From Phytomonas francai (taxonomy: Eukaryota > Euglenozoa > Kinetoplastea > Trypanosomatida > Trypanosomatidae), in assembly GCA_001766655.1 (NCBI GenBank), contig MJCC01000013.1:202453-245820 (forward strand): 43,368 nt of DNA. The letters are read 5' to 3'. Each line of letters opens with the position of its first letter. Position 1 is the stretch's first letter. The notes below the pieces were generated by a model, which was given only the letters and a program-made list of their open reading frames with translations, had not been told where the DNA came from and made no database searches. This document shows, piece after piece, positions 19,483-29,395 of the stretch. Made by a program: the position numbers and the translations under genes.

Positions 19483-22400
19483 CTATCTTCGATCCACCTG
19501 GGGGTTGAGTTGGGTGAGATTGGATCGAAGCAGCATCGTCATGCCGTCCAAGACAGCGGCCTGCAGAGCGGCCGGCGAATCCTCCTGCGCAATAGGCGCG
19601 ATCACGAGCGCCGGTAAACGACAGCGATGGCGATTATTACGGCGCACCCGACTCGATCCTCCCTCTTCGCCATCTAAAAAAGAGCGAGGGGTGGACGACG
19701 CGGGCGACGAAGCCCCTTCCTGCCGCGGAGGTGCCGTTGTCAAGACCTCCCCGCGAAGGTTCCGCCGCCGTCCGCGAACCCCCTCCAATCGAGGCCCCCC
19801 GCGAGGCGATTCCGCCCTTGAGGATGAAAACGAAAAACGCCTTTCGAGCTTGCGAAGCAGCCGCTCCGCTGCCGTCAATTCGCGCCGACGCTCAGCGAGG
19901 GAAGAAGGACAAACCGCATCGCTATTCTCACCAGTAATATTATTATGGTTATCCTTAGAATTATCGGTCTGGGATTCATTTTCCCCGGTGTTCAAAATGG
20001 AAGCCGCGGCGCTTTCGTAGCTCTTCCAGAAGAACTCCTCGATCTCGCGCGCGACGCCGTCATCGCCGGCGACCCGGAGAAGTACGAGCACGCCGGGGAC
20101 ATCCGCCGGGGGGCGCCCGTCGAGCCCCTCCTCGACAGCCCCGGGGCTTTTTTCGTCTCCGCGTTTGATTTCTTTTCCGGTTTCCGCGCGTTTATCTCCG
20201 CCGCGGGTGAGGAATTCCGGTCGTTTGGGGGGGCGGATGAACGCCGCGCGGTCCGACCTGCCGCGCGCCGCCGCCGCCGCGAGGCCGCCCAGCACCGCCA
20301 ACGCGCGCCGCCAACTCGAAAAGGAGCCCCCCTCGTCAAGACAAACCACCGCGGTGAAATGCGGACAGGAAACCGCACGTTCCTCGTCTTCGGGATCGCC
20401 ATTTTCCGCCAAGACGTTCGAAACGAAAGCGGATGGATCCCTGGCCGCGGTAAAAGGGGCCTCCCCCCCGGTGCTGAGAGAACTATGCGGTGAAAAGGGG
20501 AGCAGGGCGGCGGCGGCGGCAGCGTAGAGCGAAACCTTCCCCACCACTGTCAAGGGCTTTCGCCCACGCTCCAGAGCATTCGCCAAACCCCTTCTTTTTC
20601 GCTCCACTTCGTCCTGTACGTCTTCTCGCCTTTCTTCCTCGAAGGGAAGTTTCAAAGAGCTCGGCGGGGTGGTGGCCTCGCCTAGCATCACCACAGGCGA
20701 GAACTCCTCTCGCGTATTCGCCCCACAGCGTCCAACGCCCCCCTGCGCAAGGCAGGCCGCGACGGCGTGCTCAAAGGGATTGGCAAATAACCGGGAAAGC
20801 CATTCACAGGCCCCCCTTTCCGCCCTCCCCTTCACCGTTTTTTCTACTTTATTGGGAGCCTTTGGGATGAGGAGGGAGTTGAAAGGGCCTGGCGTGTTTT
20901 CGCCCCCCACCCCAGCGGTGGTGTGCGTGCTCAGCAGCACCAACCTCGCGTGGAAGCAAAGCGCACGCTCGAGCGAGGTCGGACGAGGTCGAGGATAATT
21001 ATCCCGAGCCCCCCCCTCCACCTTTGCCCCCCGCACGCTCCGGGAAAGATCCACGGCATGCCCACGACGATCCTCGACATCCCCCTCGCGCGGCCGCTTT
21101 CCGCGCACGCCCGGCCTCGCCGCCGAGGGCGATTTTGCCCGTCCGCCGTCTTCTTTTGTCGGGTCGGGGTGGGGGGGCTCTTCCGCGGAGGCCTCGTGCG
21201 GAGGCCGCCGTAGGCCCTTCGCCGCGTCCACGCCGTAGGTCGTCAACACCCCGAGCACCCTCTTAAGGCTCGCATTTCCACTCATCAAATGATTATTAGT
21301 CGTATCGCCCTCCACGGGGTCCACAAAATGCTCATAATGGCCATTCGCATCCTCGTCCGGATGCTCGCCGAGGCGTGGAGGCCGCGGATTCCCCGTCTTC
21401 GCCGCTTCCTCGACGACGCCTCGCCCCGATTCCGCGCGGGGGGGGGCGGGGAAGGGATACGGCGAAAGGGCGGTGGAAAGACGTTCGGCGAGGTCGCGCC
21501 CGAGGGCCTCGGAGGCGGCGAGGAAATGGAGCCTTTCCCGCGATGCATTCGAGCGCATCGCTATTCGATTCCGTTCGTTATCGATAGAAGCACCTGGGGG
21601 CGGTAAAATAATAGTGGAGGGGGAAAACCCACAGCAAAGCTCTCGCGAGAGGCCGTCCTCGTAGCAAAGCGCCCTATTCGAAAGCGAAAAGGGGGAATTT
21701 TGCCCGAACGAACCCTCCGGACGTCGCCCTCGGCAATCATCCTTTCCGTTGTTTGGCATTTCCCCAACCTCCAACGCGGAAAGGCCAGAGAGGGGGGCAA
21801 ATAGCTTCCTCCGCCATGCGCCCGCCGTGGTCTCCGACAACTCCGCGTTGAGGAGGGCGTATCGCAGGCAACGCCGGCAGTCCGATCGTTTATTTCGCGA
21901 CCATGATAATAATATTCCCGCCATTGAGCTTAAATAATCCAAAAATAATGGCGCTAGGCGATGGGAAAAGAAAGACGGATCCACGGCGCCGTGGGGAAGG
22001 GGTTTGGAGAGGATACAGGGCCGAGTCGACCTCCCGGACCGCAAAGGTAAGGAGACCGATGAATTTGAAGAAATGGGGAGCTTTGGGTGCGGTTGAGCAG
22101 CGTGGGGAGGCTCCTTTTCGTTCGGTTTCACTAAATGGCGCCTGTCATGGTTGGATGTTGAGATATTAGCAAGAGTATTGGCGTCAATCCTCTCACTACC
22201 AGCATCCGTAGAAAGAGAAATAGCTGGAGGAGGAGGAAGAGGAGGAAGGGCTCCTGTCTTTTGGAAAGACTTTTGCGGCGCCGCGTAAGGCTCCTTCCGC
22301 GATTCAACCAACGACGACGACGGAACAGTTTTTTGTGTGCGATCGCCTGCCTCTTCGCCTGCATTCCCGCGAGTCTTTCCAACAGCCACGGGGGGAGCAG

Positions 22401-25098
22401 ACGGAGCAGACGAAAAGGGAGGCCTTTCTTCATACTTCTCGGCCTCCTTCTTTCCGGTTAATGCGTTTTCAGGAAGAAAACCTCGACTATTTTGTCCAGA
22501 TGCCGGAAAAGAGGAGGAAGAGGTCGAAGAGGTGGAGGTGGAAGAGGAGGAAAGGACGCCAGAAGGTGCTGTTATCACCCGCTCCGGGACGCTTTCGTTC
22601 CTTTCGTCGCTTTCATTTTCCTTCCTCACAGCATCATTACCTGACGACGACGACGACGACGACGACAAGGAAGGCGAAGAACTCGTCGAGACTGACGGCC
22701 GGGGAAGGGTCTCTTCGGAATCGGTGGTAGATAACCACAGCGGTGTGGAAAGCTCCGCGGCATTGGAAACGCCCCCCTCGCTGGGTTGATCGTGTCCCTC
22801 CCGAAGTTCCTTTTCGCCTTCGGGTTCTTCCTTTTTTTCTCCGTCTTCGCTTGCTTTCTCCTTTCCATCTTTTGCTCGCGCCAGCTGCGCTTCACGGAGG
22901 CTGTGATAGGCGGCGTCGTTTCGGATCTTCGCCGTGAGCTCCTGCGCGGCGGCGATAACCGGGAGGAGCGCGCCCCCTTCTTCTTCTTCTTCTTCTTCTT
23001 CTTCTTCGTTTTCGTTTTCGTCGTGGGGCGTCGTATCCGGCGAATCGAAGGCCGGGCCCTCCCCGCCGTCCAACGTGCGGTCCGTCAAAAACGCGCCGGG
23101 CGTGCCCTTCCGATTTTCGTCGTTCGGCATCGCCAGGTCGGGGAAGAGCTCCTCGTCGGATGCGAAGCACTCGCTCTGCGTGCTCGGGGACTCCCAGTTG
23201 TACGCGGCGATGGCCGCCCGCAGGCGCCGTCGCCGCGCGACCTCCTTTTCGCCCTTTTTGTCCTCCTTTTCGTCCTCCTTTTCGTCCTCTTCGAGGCATT
23301 CCAGGAGCTTTTGCTCGCGGTGCGCGGGGATATCGCGAAACCAGGCCTCGTCGGCGTCCTCGAGCCGCAGCGCGGCGACCTCGGCGTGGTAGGGCGGGCA
23401 GTAGACCTCGAGCGTGCGCATAAAGTCGATCGGGCATCCCGGGCACCGCAGGAGGTCCGCATCCGCGAACGTGGACGGGTCCGGCGGGCTTTTTTCGCCC
23501 TCGTTCGCCTTTTCGTCTCCCTCCTGCGTTTCCCCCCTTTCGGTATCTCCCGCGAGCCTTGCGAGGTCCTCGGGGGCGAAAAAGGGGACGTCGGGGAAGG
23601 CCGCGAGGGCGGCGCGCGCGACGCGGAGCGGGATGAAGCCGCGCGCGGGCGGGAAGACGAGGTCGTCCTTCGGCCGCGCGAGCAGGGCGTCGAGCTCGTC
23701 GTCGGTCGCGAGCGGATTTCCTCGGGCGTCGCTGAGGAACAGGCGATCGCGCGCGGGGCTGAGCAGCCGCGCGAGGCCGATCGCCGCGCAGAACTCCGCG
23801 CAGTCGCCGGGCTCCATCAGCAGCCCCCGCGCGAGCGCCGCGATCGCGACCGACGGGCGCCATCGCGGCCGCCCCGAGAGCCCGGCGGTCGCCGTCGAGG
23901 CGTCCGGCCGGACGAGGTCGACGACGGCGCGCAGCCGGGCGTAGGTGAAGGACTGGAAGAGGACGGCCCTCTGCAGGGCCGTCAGCCGCCGCGCGCGCGC
24001 GCAGAGGTGGAAGAACTCGGCCCACCGCCCCCCCTCCCAGCTGTGCAGGAGGCGGAGCGCGAGCCGCACGGCGTGCGTGCGCGCGAGCGCGGGGTCGCGC
24101 TCGAGCTCCTTGTAGACCTCGTAGAGGTTCACGCTCTGGGCGGCGGCCTCGCCGAGCGCGCGCGCGCCGCCGTCCCGCGTGCGGGCGCGGGAAACCGGCC
24201 AGAAGCTGGCCTGGTCCTCGCACTTCGGCCCCTGCTGGAGGCCGTAGAAGAGGAGGAGGACGGCCACGCACTCCCCGTTCCGCGCCCGCCGCTCCGCGCG
24301 GTAGCCGCCGGCGAGGTCGGCGAAGCACTGCGCGATCGACTCCGAGAAGACCCGCTTCTCGCGGACGAAGCGGCGGCATCCGGCCGGCCCCGCGCAGAGC
24401 CCCGCGCCGCCCACCGCCAGCGCCGCCACGACGAACTCCAGCCATCGCGCGCGGCGCCGGGCCTCCGCGCGGAGGGCGCGCCGCGGAAGCCGAACCCCGC
24501 GGGCCCTTCCCTCCCGCCTATCGAACCCGCCCTTTTCCCGCGAATTCGCGCCGGCGTCGGCCGCGATGCAGCCCGCGAGGGCGGCGCCGGCGCGCGGGAG
24601 TTGGGCCCCCCACGTCGTGCGCGCGCCGCGGAAGCGGTCCCACAAATACGCCCACGCGCGGAAGGGCGCGCGCGCGATGGCCGGCGGCGGCGCCCGCAGG
24701 AAGCGCTCGACGAGGAGGTGAAGCGCCTTCTCGACCGCGAGGGGCGCGCGGAGGTCGGCCGGCGAGGACGCGACCCCCGCGGCCGAACGGCGGTAGGCCT
24801 CCACGCGCAAAACCCCCCCCCGCCCCCCCGAAGCCGACGGGGAAAAGGGCGCGGAGGTCGGGGAGACGTACTCGAGGGGGTCCGGCTCCGGCCAGCGCGC
24901 GGGGTCGCCCCCGCAGAGGGCGTTCAGGCGGCCCCGCAGGAGGGCCGCGCCGGGCGGGGGGAGGCCGCAGTGCGCGCGGAAGGGCGCCCGCCCGAGCACC
25001 GCGGCGACCCCGCCGTCGAGGTAGGCGACGCCGCCCGCCCCGCCCGACGAGCTCTCCGACGACGAGCCCCGCACGCCCTCGCCCGCGGCCCCGTCCAT
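19483..25098 (-). CDS. Giant SAC3/GANP-family protein (probable TREX-2 mRNA export factor)
   Basis: The product is about 1871 residues, similar in size to animal GANP. A SAC3/GANP domain spans about residues 60-480. A Leu-rich helix (119-134) corresponds to the family's 'RTLDYL' region. YLWDRFRGARTTWGAQ (151-166) matches the Trp-Asp-Arg-x-Arg-Ala-Ile-Arg-Gln block. Next come the FSESIAQCFADLAGGY and NGECVAVLLLFYGLQ region (251-288) and the ALRLLHSWEGGRWAEFFHL region (347-365). In the family this domain scaffolds TREX-2 at the nuclear pore for mRNA export. Residues 620-1000 are acidic and Ser-rich low complexity (poly-Glu, poly-Ser). The C-terminal third is unassigned, with a cysteine-containing helical patch and a basic end. 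The frame continues 30 codons upstream, but that stretch is a T-rich leader, so I chose the ATG at 25096-25098. Relatives in the same superfamily (LENG8/THP3-like) are alternatives. Confidence 0.75.
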   Translation of the reverse strand: MDGAAGEGVRGSSSESSSGGAGGVAYLDGGVAAVLGRAPFRAHCGLPPPGAALLRGRLNALCGGDPARWPEPDPLEYVSPTSAPFSPSASGGRGGVLRVEAYRRSAAGVASSPADLRAPLAVEKALHLLVERFLRAPPPAIARAPFRAWAYLWDRFRGARTTWGAQLPRAGAALAGCIAADAGANSREKGGFDRREGRARGVRLPRRALRAEARRRARWLEFVVAALAVGGAGLCAGPAGCRRFVREKRVFSESIAQCFADLAGGYRAERRARNGECVAVLLLFYGLQQGPKCEDQASFWPVSRARTRDGGARALGEAAAQSVNLYEVYKELERDPALARTHAVRLALRLLHSWEGGRWAEFFHLCARARRLTALQRAVLFQSFTYARLRAVVDLVRPDASTATAGLSGRPRWRPSVAIAALARGLLMEPGDCAEFCAAIGLARLLSPARDRLFLSDARGNPLATDDELDALLARPKDDLVFPPARGFIPLRVARAALAAFPDVPFFAPEDLARLAGDTERGETQEGDEKANEGEKSPPDPSTFADADLLRCPGCPIDFMRTLEVYCPPYHAEVAALRLEDADEAWFRDIPAHREQKLLECLEEDEKEDEKEDKKGEKEVARRRRLRAAIAAYNWESPSTQSECFASDEELFPDLAMPNDENRKGTPGAFLTDRTLDGGEGPAFDSPDTTPHDENENEEEEEEEEEEGGALLPVIAAAQELTAKIRNDAAYHSLREAQLARAKDGKEKASEDGEKKEEPEGEKELREGHDQPSEGGVSNAAELSTPLWLSTTDSEETLPRPSVSTSSSPSLSSSSSSSSGNDAVRKENESDERNESVPERVITAPSGVLSSSSTSTSSTSSSSFPASGQNSRGFLPENALTGKKEAEKYEERPPFSSAPSAPPVAVGKTRGNAGEEAGDRTQKTVPSSSLVESRKEPYAAPQKSFQKTGALPPLPPPPAISLSTDAGSERIDANTLANISTSNHDRRHLVKPNEKEPPHAAQPHPKLPISSNSSVSLPLRSGRSTRPCILSKPLPHGAVDPSFFSHRLAPLFLDYLSSMAGILLSWSRNKRSDCRRCLRYALLNAELSETTAGAWRRKLFAPLSGLSALEVGEMPNNGKDDCRGRRPEGSFGQNSPFSLSNRALCYEDGLSRELCCGFSPSTIILPPPGASIDNERNRIAMRSNASRERLHFLAASEALGRDLAERLSTALSPYPFPAPPRAESGRGVVEEAAKTGNPRPPRLGEHPDEDANGHYEHFVDPVEGDTTNNHLMSGNASLKRVLGVLTTYGVDAAKGLRRPPHEASAEEPPHPDPTKEDGGRAKSPSAARPGVRGKRPREGDVEDRRGHAVDLSRSVRGAKVEGGARDNYPRPRPTSLERALCFHARLVLLSTHTTAGVGGENTPGPFNSLLIPKAPNKVEKTVKGRAERGACEWLSRLFANPFEHAVAACLAQGGVGRCGANTREEFSPVVMLGEATTPPSSLKLPFEEERREDVQDEVERKRRGLANALERGRKPLTVVGKVSLYAAAAAALLPFSPHSSLSTGGEAPFTAARDPSAFVSNVLAENGDPEDEERAVSCPHFTAVVCLDEGGSFSSWRRALAVLGGLAAAAARGRSDRAAFIRPPKRPEFLTRGGDKRAETGKEIKRGDEKSPGAVEEGLDGRPPADVPGVLVLLRVAGDDGVAREIEEFFWKSYESAAASILNTGENESQTDNSKDNHNNITGENSDAVCPSSLAERRRELTAAERLLRKLERRFSFSSSRAESPRGGPRLEGVRGRRRNLRGEVLTTAPPRQEGASSPASSTPRSFLDGEEGGSSRVRRNNRHRCRLPALVIAPIAQEDSPAALQAAVLDGMTMLLRSNLTQLNPQVDRR
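22643..22666. repeat. (GAC)n trinucleotide run in the SAC3-like gene
   Basis: Eight GAC triplets on the plus strand, read on the coding strand as GTC-register repeats that encode part of a poly-Ser tract. Confidence 0.9.
22978..23007. repeat. (TTC)n trinucleotide run in the SAC3-like gene
   Basis: Ten TTC triplets on the plus strand (GAA on the coding strand), encoding a poly-Glu run in the acidic linker after the SAC3 domain. Confidence 0.9.
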
Positions 25099-25901
25099 CC
25101 AAAAAGCGGAAAACAAACAAACAAAAAAAAACGAACAAGGAAGCCCGGCGGACGACCTACGGGGCGCGAAGAATGGGAGTACAAACAAGCGCGCGTCCGA
25201 GGAGTGCTCCGGTTCTTGCCTGTTCGACGCCTCGAAATGCGCACTAAACTGGAATCAAGACGGAATGCAAAAAGAGGAATTCAATCTATGCTTGCTACGT
25301 ATAAAAGAGCCGTTCAAATGGGGAAAGATGGGTATATAGGAAAGACACAGCGTACGATGATCGGCGAGGCGTAAAACGCCCTTTCACCCGGGGGTCGCAT
25401 GGCGTGCGTGCAAGCAAGGAAAGGGAAGAAACGCAAAAAGGGTTAGGAAAAAGGTTTACAATCGTCGCAATAATAGTACAGCAGTAGAAACGTCTCTAGA
25501 CTTTTCGCACGATGGTCGACACTGTCATGCTCCACGTTTAAAGCCTATCTTACCTCGCTCTTTGGTCGAATAAATCACCACAGAGTCGCTTGTTTTTTTT
25601 TTTTCTCTCTCTCTCTCTATCTCTATCTCTAACTCTCAACGGGTTCTGGAGATGAAATGCACTTTTTTATTTCCTTCCGCGGTGTATGCTAGTCGAATTA
25701 GCGGAGGAAAAAAAGCACAGGGAAGGGAAGGAAAAGCGAGCACGAACCGCGAGAAATCTCCCCATGCACCCTTTACAGATCTCACTTTACGCAAAAGGTA
25801 AAGGAAGTAGACTATTTGGTTTCAAATAGTGACATATTCCCCTCTCCAATGGGGATAAAATGAGCTAAAAAGAAATCCCTCCATCCTATTCTATTTTTGT
25901 A
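25099..25901. other. Spacer between the coiled-coil gene and the SAC3-like gene
   Basis: About 800 bases. The part next to 25099 is T-rich on the coding strand (leader of the SAC3-like gene, with a candidate AG acceptor near 25157). A T run with TC repeats lies at 25589-25630. The rest is mixed. No gene seen. Confidence 0.6.
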
Positions 25902-28900
25902 TCATTCGGATTCCTTGGGGGTTACCAAGGGGTCAGTGCGAAATGCACCAGCGCAGAGTACCGACCACCCGCCAGTGATCCCCAAAAGATCCCGTGCGAT
26001 GGCATCGCACTCGCCACGAAGCTCCGACGCGATCCCAACTGAGCCATTCGTACCATCGCCGCTATTATTACTAATAATAGGACTACTATGCGGTTTTGTA
26101 TTTATATTACCTTCAGTTGGAGGAGTGGTGGTGGTATTCGCATCACGCATCAAACGCGAACGGCCCCCATCGTGAGTGATCTTCTTCCCGGGCGAAATCG
26201 GTACGCCGACTTTCCCTCCCGGATTTTCATTATTTTCACTATTACGGCTACTACTAATCTCAATAGTATCACTCCCGCCCATGCTATTACGAGTATCATG
26301 GCCGTTGGCCCCCCCCTCCTTTTCGGTGCCTCCTCCAGCCTCGAGGGTGACCTCGGCGAGCTGCTCAAAGTGGTTCAAAAGCCGCGAGGTGAGCTCCTCG
26401 CGAGCATCCCTTATCGCATTGCCCCGCGCTTCGTCGAGTTGAAGCGCAAATCCTTTGAGCTCGGCCTCATAACGCGCAAAGACGCGTTCCTCAAGCGTGG
26501 AAAGCGCAACTCGGAGGGCTGCGCTGGAGGCCGCGGTAAAACGCTCGTATTCCTCACCCATCCGCTGCTTTTCGTTCTCGTAAAAAATCCCTTGATGGTC
26601 GATCATTTCCGACAATTTCGAGATTTCGCGCTGGGCCGCCAGCAACGCGGCATTTTTTGCCGATAGTGACTTGCGCATCCCCTTCATTTGCGCAAAAAAA
26701 GGGGGGAGGCCCTGTTTAATCGCCCTCAGCAACCGCATCGCGGAGCTCAAGTTCATCCCGCCCGCTAAACACACGGAAGAGGAAAACGAAGGAGGAAACG
26801 AGCAATTTTGCGGCGTGGGAAGGGAGCTTGAAAGCGCCAGATCCCCTCTCGCCTCCTCACCACACGGCACGCTGGTATTGCTACAATTCTCCGGCTCCTC
26901 GCAGTCGTTTATCCGCGCAAAGGTCGACTTTTCAAAAGCCTTCTTCGTCCCCTTTGAAGTCTCGCGATTAGAGGGGGGCGATGAACTTAAAAGGTGCTGG
27001 ATAAAAGGCTCTCGTTCGAGCTCGTCGAGGGCGCAGAGAAGCGCCTTCTCGCGGTCCACGGCGAGTCGAAGCGCGGCGCTGAGCTCCTGCCGCTTACGCT
27101 GTAAAAGCTCCACACGCCTTTCCAGCGTCTGCGCGGTTTCACTGCAAGTCAAACGTTTGGAAAGCGCCTCGCGGGCCTCTTCTTTGGCCTGAATAAGCTC
27201 CTGCTGAAGCTTCCCATGCGCCGCCCTGGCCGCGCGATGCGCGAGCCTCACGGCGTCCCTTTCCTTCTCCACGATTTCACCCTCGCGGAGAAGATCCTGG
27301 ACGCGGTGGAGGGTCCTGGCGAGCTCCTCTTTCACGGAAAGATGGGCCTCGACCTCCGCGCGCAGCCGCGTCTGGAGATTGGCGAGCTGCTCGCGATGAA
27401 AAGAGGTCGTAAACTCGGCGAGCTGCTGATGCTCGAGCACCTCGTGATGGCATTTTGCCTGGAGATCGCGAAGCGCACGATGGAATTCAGCCTCGCGGAG
27501 GGAATGCTGCCCCTGCTCCCGCGCGAGCGCGGCCGTCCGCTCCTCCAGCGTTCGCAAAAGCTCCGCGAGGGGCCCCTCCGCGTCCTCGTCCGCGGTCTCC
27601 GTTTCCTTTTCACTTCGGGCCGTCGTTTCCCTCTCGCCTGCGGGGCCGGCCTCCAGGCGCGCGGCGAGCTCCGCGTTCTCGCCGCGAAGCCGCGCGTTGG
27701 CCTCCTCGGCGCGCGCGTGGGCGGCGCGCAGGCCGTCGAGCGTCCGGCGGGTTCGCGCGAGATCCTCGGCGAGCCCCGCGCGCTCCCCCGCCTCGCGCGC
27801 GCGCGCCTCGGCGAGCGTGGAGGCCTCCCGCCGGGCGGCCTCGACGGCCTCGCGGAGCTCCGCGAGCCTCGCGTCCTTCGCCGCCCGCTCGGCCTCCCAG
27901 CGGCGGCGCATGGCGTCGTTCTCGCCGACGATCTCGCGGCGCCGCGCGTGGGCGCGCGCGAGGTCGGCCTCCACCCGCGCATACCCCCGCAAATCCCCCA
28001 CCTTCGCCTCGAACTCGCGCGTGAGGAGCGCGATCTCGTCGTGGAGGGCGGCGAGCGCGCGCTGGTGGGCGGCCTCCTTCTCCCGGCCCGCCCGCGCGGC
28101 CGCCCGGAGCTGGGTTTGGAGGACAAAAACCAGCTCGCGGAGCACCCCGGTGTCCGACCGCCTCTCCTGCGAGACCTCCTCGAGCTCATGCTCCAGCTCT
28201 TCGACGCGATTCGCCTGCCCGCGAAAGGGGGTCGCGGCTCGGCGGCTTTCCACCGCGAACCGCCCTTCGAGCTCCGCGCATCGCCGCTCCAACGCCGCCG
28301 GGGTCGCCCCATTTGTCGTACTGCCGTCGTTGTTAAGAAAAGTAGGGCGAATCGCCATGCCGTCATGGAGGTCTTCCCCCGCCGCCCTATCGCACATAGC
28401 CCCTCCTCCTGCTTTTCCCGCCTTCACCCTGCTTTCCTCTTCGCGAGGGCTCGATAATTGACGAAGTTGCGCGGTAAGATGATCCCGCTCAACCTTCAGC
28501 CGCGTATTTTCCGCTAAAAGGCCTTCGATGAGTTCATCTTTTCGCTGAAGCGACAGAAGAACGCGCTCGGCGACGTCATCGCTATCCTCTTCGTCCTCCT
28601 CCTCAGCTGAGTATTCCGCCTCTTCTTCATTGCCGGTATGATCCTTTTTGGCTTGCTCGCCCTGATCATTCCGCTGTGTGTTTGGGAAATGATTTGGAAA
28701 TTCAAGCCGCCGTGGTATCAAATTGGATTCGCTTTCAGTTGAATAAAGTACAGGATGGGGCCATTTTCCGTCTTCGCGTTCGTGATTCGCATGGTCGCCC
28801 TCAACGGTCGCCCTCGACGTGCTCGACTGCAGGCTACCCCGGACGGTTTCCCCTTCTTTCTCCACCACTATTTTTTCTACATGAGAGCGTGTGGAAATGT

Positions 28901-28916
28901 CGTAAGAAGGATTCAT
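25902..28916 (-). CDS. Long coiled-coil protein, unknown role
   Basis: The first ATG is at 28914-28916; the upstream codons of the open frame contain no other Met, so I start here (1004 residues). An acidic patch (about 95-115) leads into coiled coil: a first heptad segment at about 115-155, a long one at about 205-660 rich in Glu, Arg, Ala and Leu, and a third at about 740-865. Between them lies a Ser/Pro-rich linker. The tail is Asn/Gly/Thr-rich and disordered, with a run of Thr near residue 960. No enzymatic or targeting motif is seen. Proteins with this layout are often cytoskeletal, centrosomal, basal-body or Golgi tethers, but nothing here selects among them. A minus-strand acceptor-like GTTTTTGTAG ends 12 bases before the ATG. 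Confidence 0.85.
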   Translation of the reverse strand: MNPSYDISTRSHVEKIVVEKEGETVRGSLQSSTSRATVEGDHANHEREDGKWPHPVLYSTESESNLIPRRLEFPNHFPNTQRNDQGEQAKKDHTGNEEEAEYSAEEEDEEDSDDVAERVLLSLQRKDELIEGLLAENTRLKVERDHLTAQLRQLSSPREEESRVKAGKAGGGAMCDRAAGEDLHDGMAIRPTFLNNDGSTTNGATPAALERRCAELEGRFAVESRRAATPFRGQANRVEELEHELEEVSQERRSDTGVLRELVFVLQTQLRAAARAGREKEAAHQRALAALHDEIALLTREFEAKVGDLRGYARVEADLARAHARRREIVGENDAMRRRWEAERAAKDARLAELREAVEAARREASTLAEARAREAGERAGLAEDLARTRRTLDGLRAAHARAEEANARLRGENAELAARLEAGPAGERETTARSEKETETADEDAEGPLAELLRTLEERTAALAREQGQHSLREAEFHRALRDLQAKCHHEVLEHQQLAEFTTSFHREQLANLQTRLRAEVEAHLSVKEELARTLHRVQDLLREGEIVEKERDAVRLAHRAARAAHGKLQQELIQAKEEAREALSKRLTCSETAQTLERRVELLQRKRQELSAALRLAVDREKALLCALDELEREPFIQHLLSSSPPSNRETSKGTKKAFEKSTFARINDCEEPENCSNTSVPCGEEARGDLALSSSLPTPQNCSFPPSFSSSVCLAGGMNLSSAMRLLRAIKQGLPPFFAQMKGMRKSLSAKNAALLAAQREISKLSEMIDHQGIFYENEKQRMGEEYERFTAASSAALRVALSTLEERVFARYEAELKGFALQLDEARGNAIRDAREELTSRLLNHFEQLAEVTLEAGGGTEKEGGANGHDTRNSMGGSDTIEISSSRNSENNENPGGKVGVPISPGKKITHDGGRSRLMRDANTTTTPPTEGNINTKPHSSPIISNNSGDGTNGSVGIASELRGECDAIARDLLGITGGWSVLCAGAFRTDPLVTPKESE

Positions 28917-28928
28917 GTCCCCCAATCA

Positions 28929-28940
28929 CTACAAAAACAA
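28929..28940 (-). promoter_or_regulatory. Putative trans-splice acceptor for the coiled-coil gene
   Basis: The minus strand reads TTGTTTTTGTAG, 12 bases ahead of the first ATG. It is a short but clean T-rich tract plus AG. Confidence 0.35.
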
Positions 28941-29376
28941 ATCAATAAATCCTAGCAAAGGAATTTGAAATATAGGCGTGAGCATATACGAGGTAAAATA
29001 AAATCTACGCCCGCCTTTGATGAGGAGTGAAAGGTACAAATCTATGCTTGCTTGCTCCTCTGCTTTTTGCCCTGTTATAGCAAAGCGGATACGTTGTGGT
29101 GGTGGTTCTACAGAAATCCCCCTTTTCCCCTCACCATCAGGTTAAGGGAATAAAATGTTTAAAGGGGATGAAAAATGCTAGAAACTGAGAAAAAAACAGG
29201 AGCGAAAAAATCTATAGTAGTACTATCGTTTAAGCATTTCGTGAAAATAATACAATCGTAAAGATCAGCGAATTTGATCTACGGACTCTAGTCATACGTT
29301 TTTTTTCCCTCGATCACATTATTTAAATTTCCCAATTTTTCCCGTAGCGTGCACTAGGTTTATTAAAATCATAATG

Positions 29377-29395
29377 AATATATATATATATATAT
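29377..29395. repeat. Short (TA)n repeat
   Basis: About nine TA units within the long spacer downstream of ODC. Confidence 0.85.

Noticed and set aside
22786..25374. 862-codon plus-strand open frame antisense to the SAC3-like gene
   Set aside because: It mirrors a GC-rich coding strand in which stop codons are rare on both strands. Composition is Arg/Gly/Ala-rich with no domain, while the opposite strand has clear SAC3 motifs.
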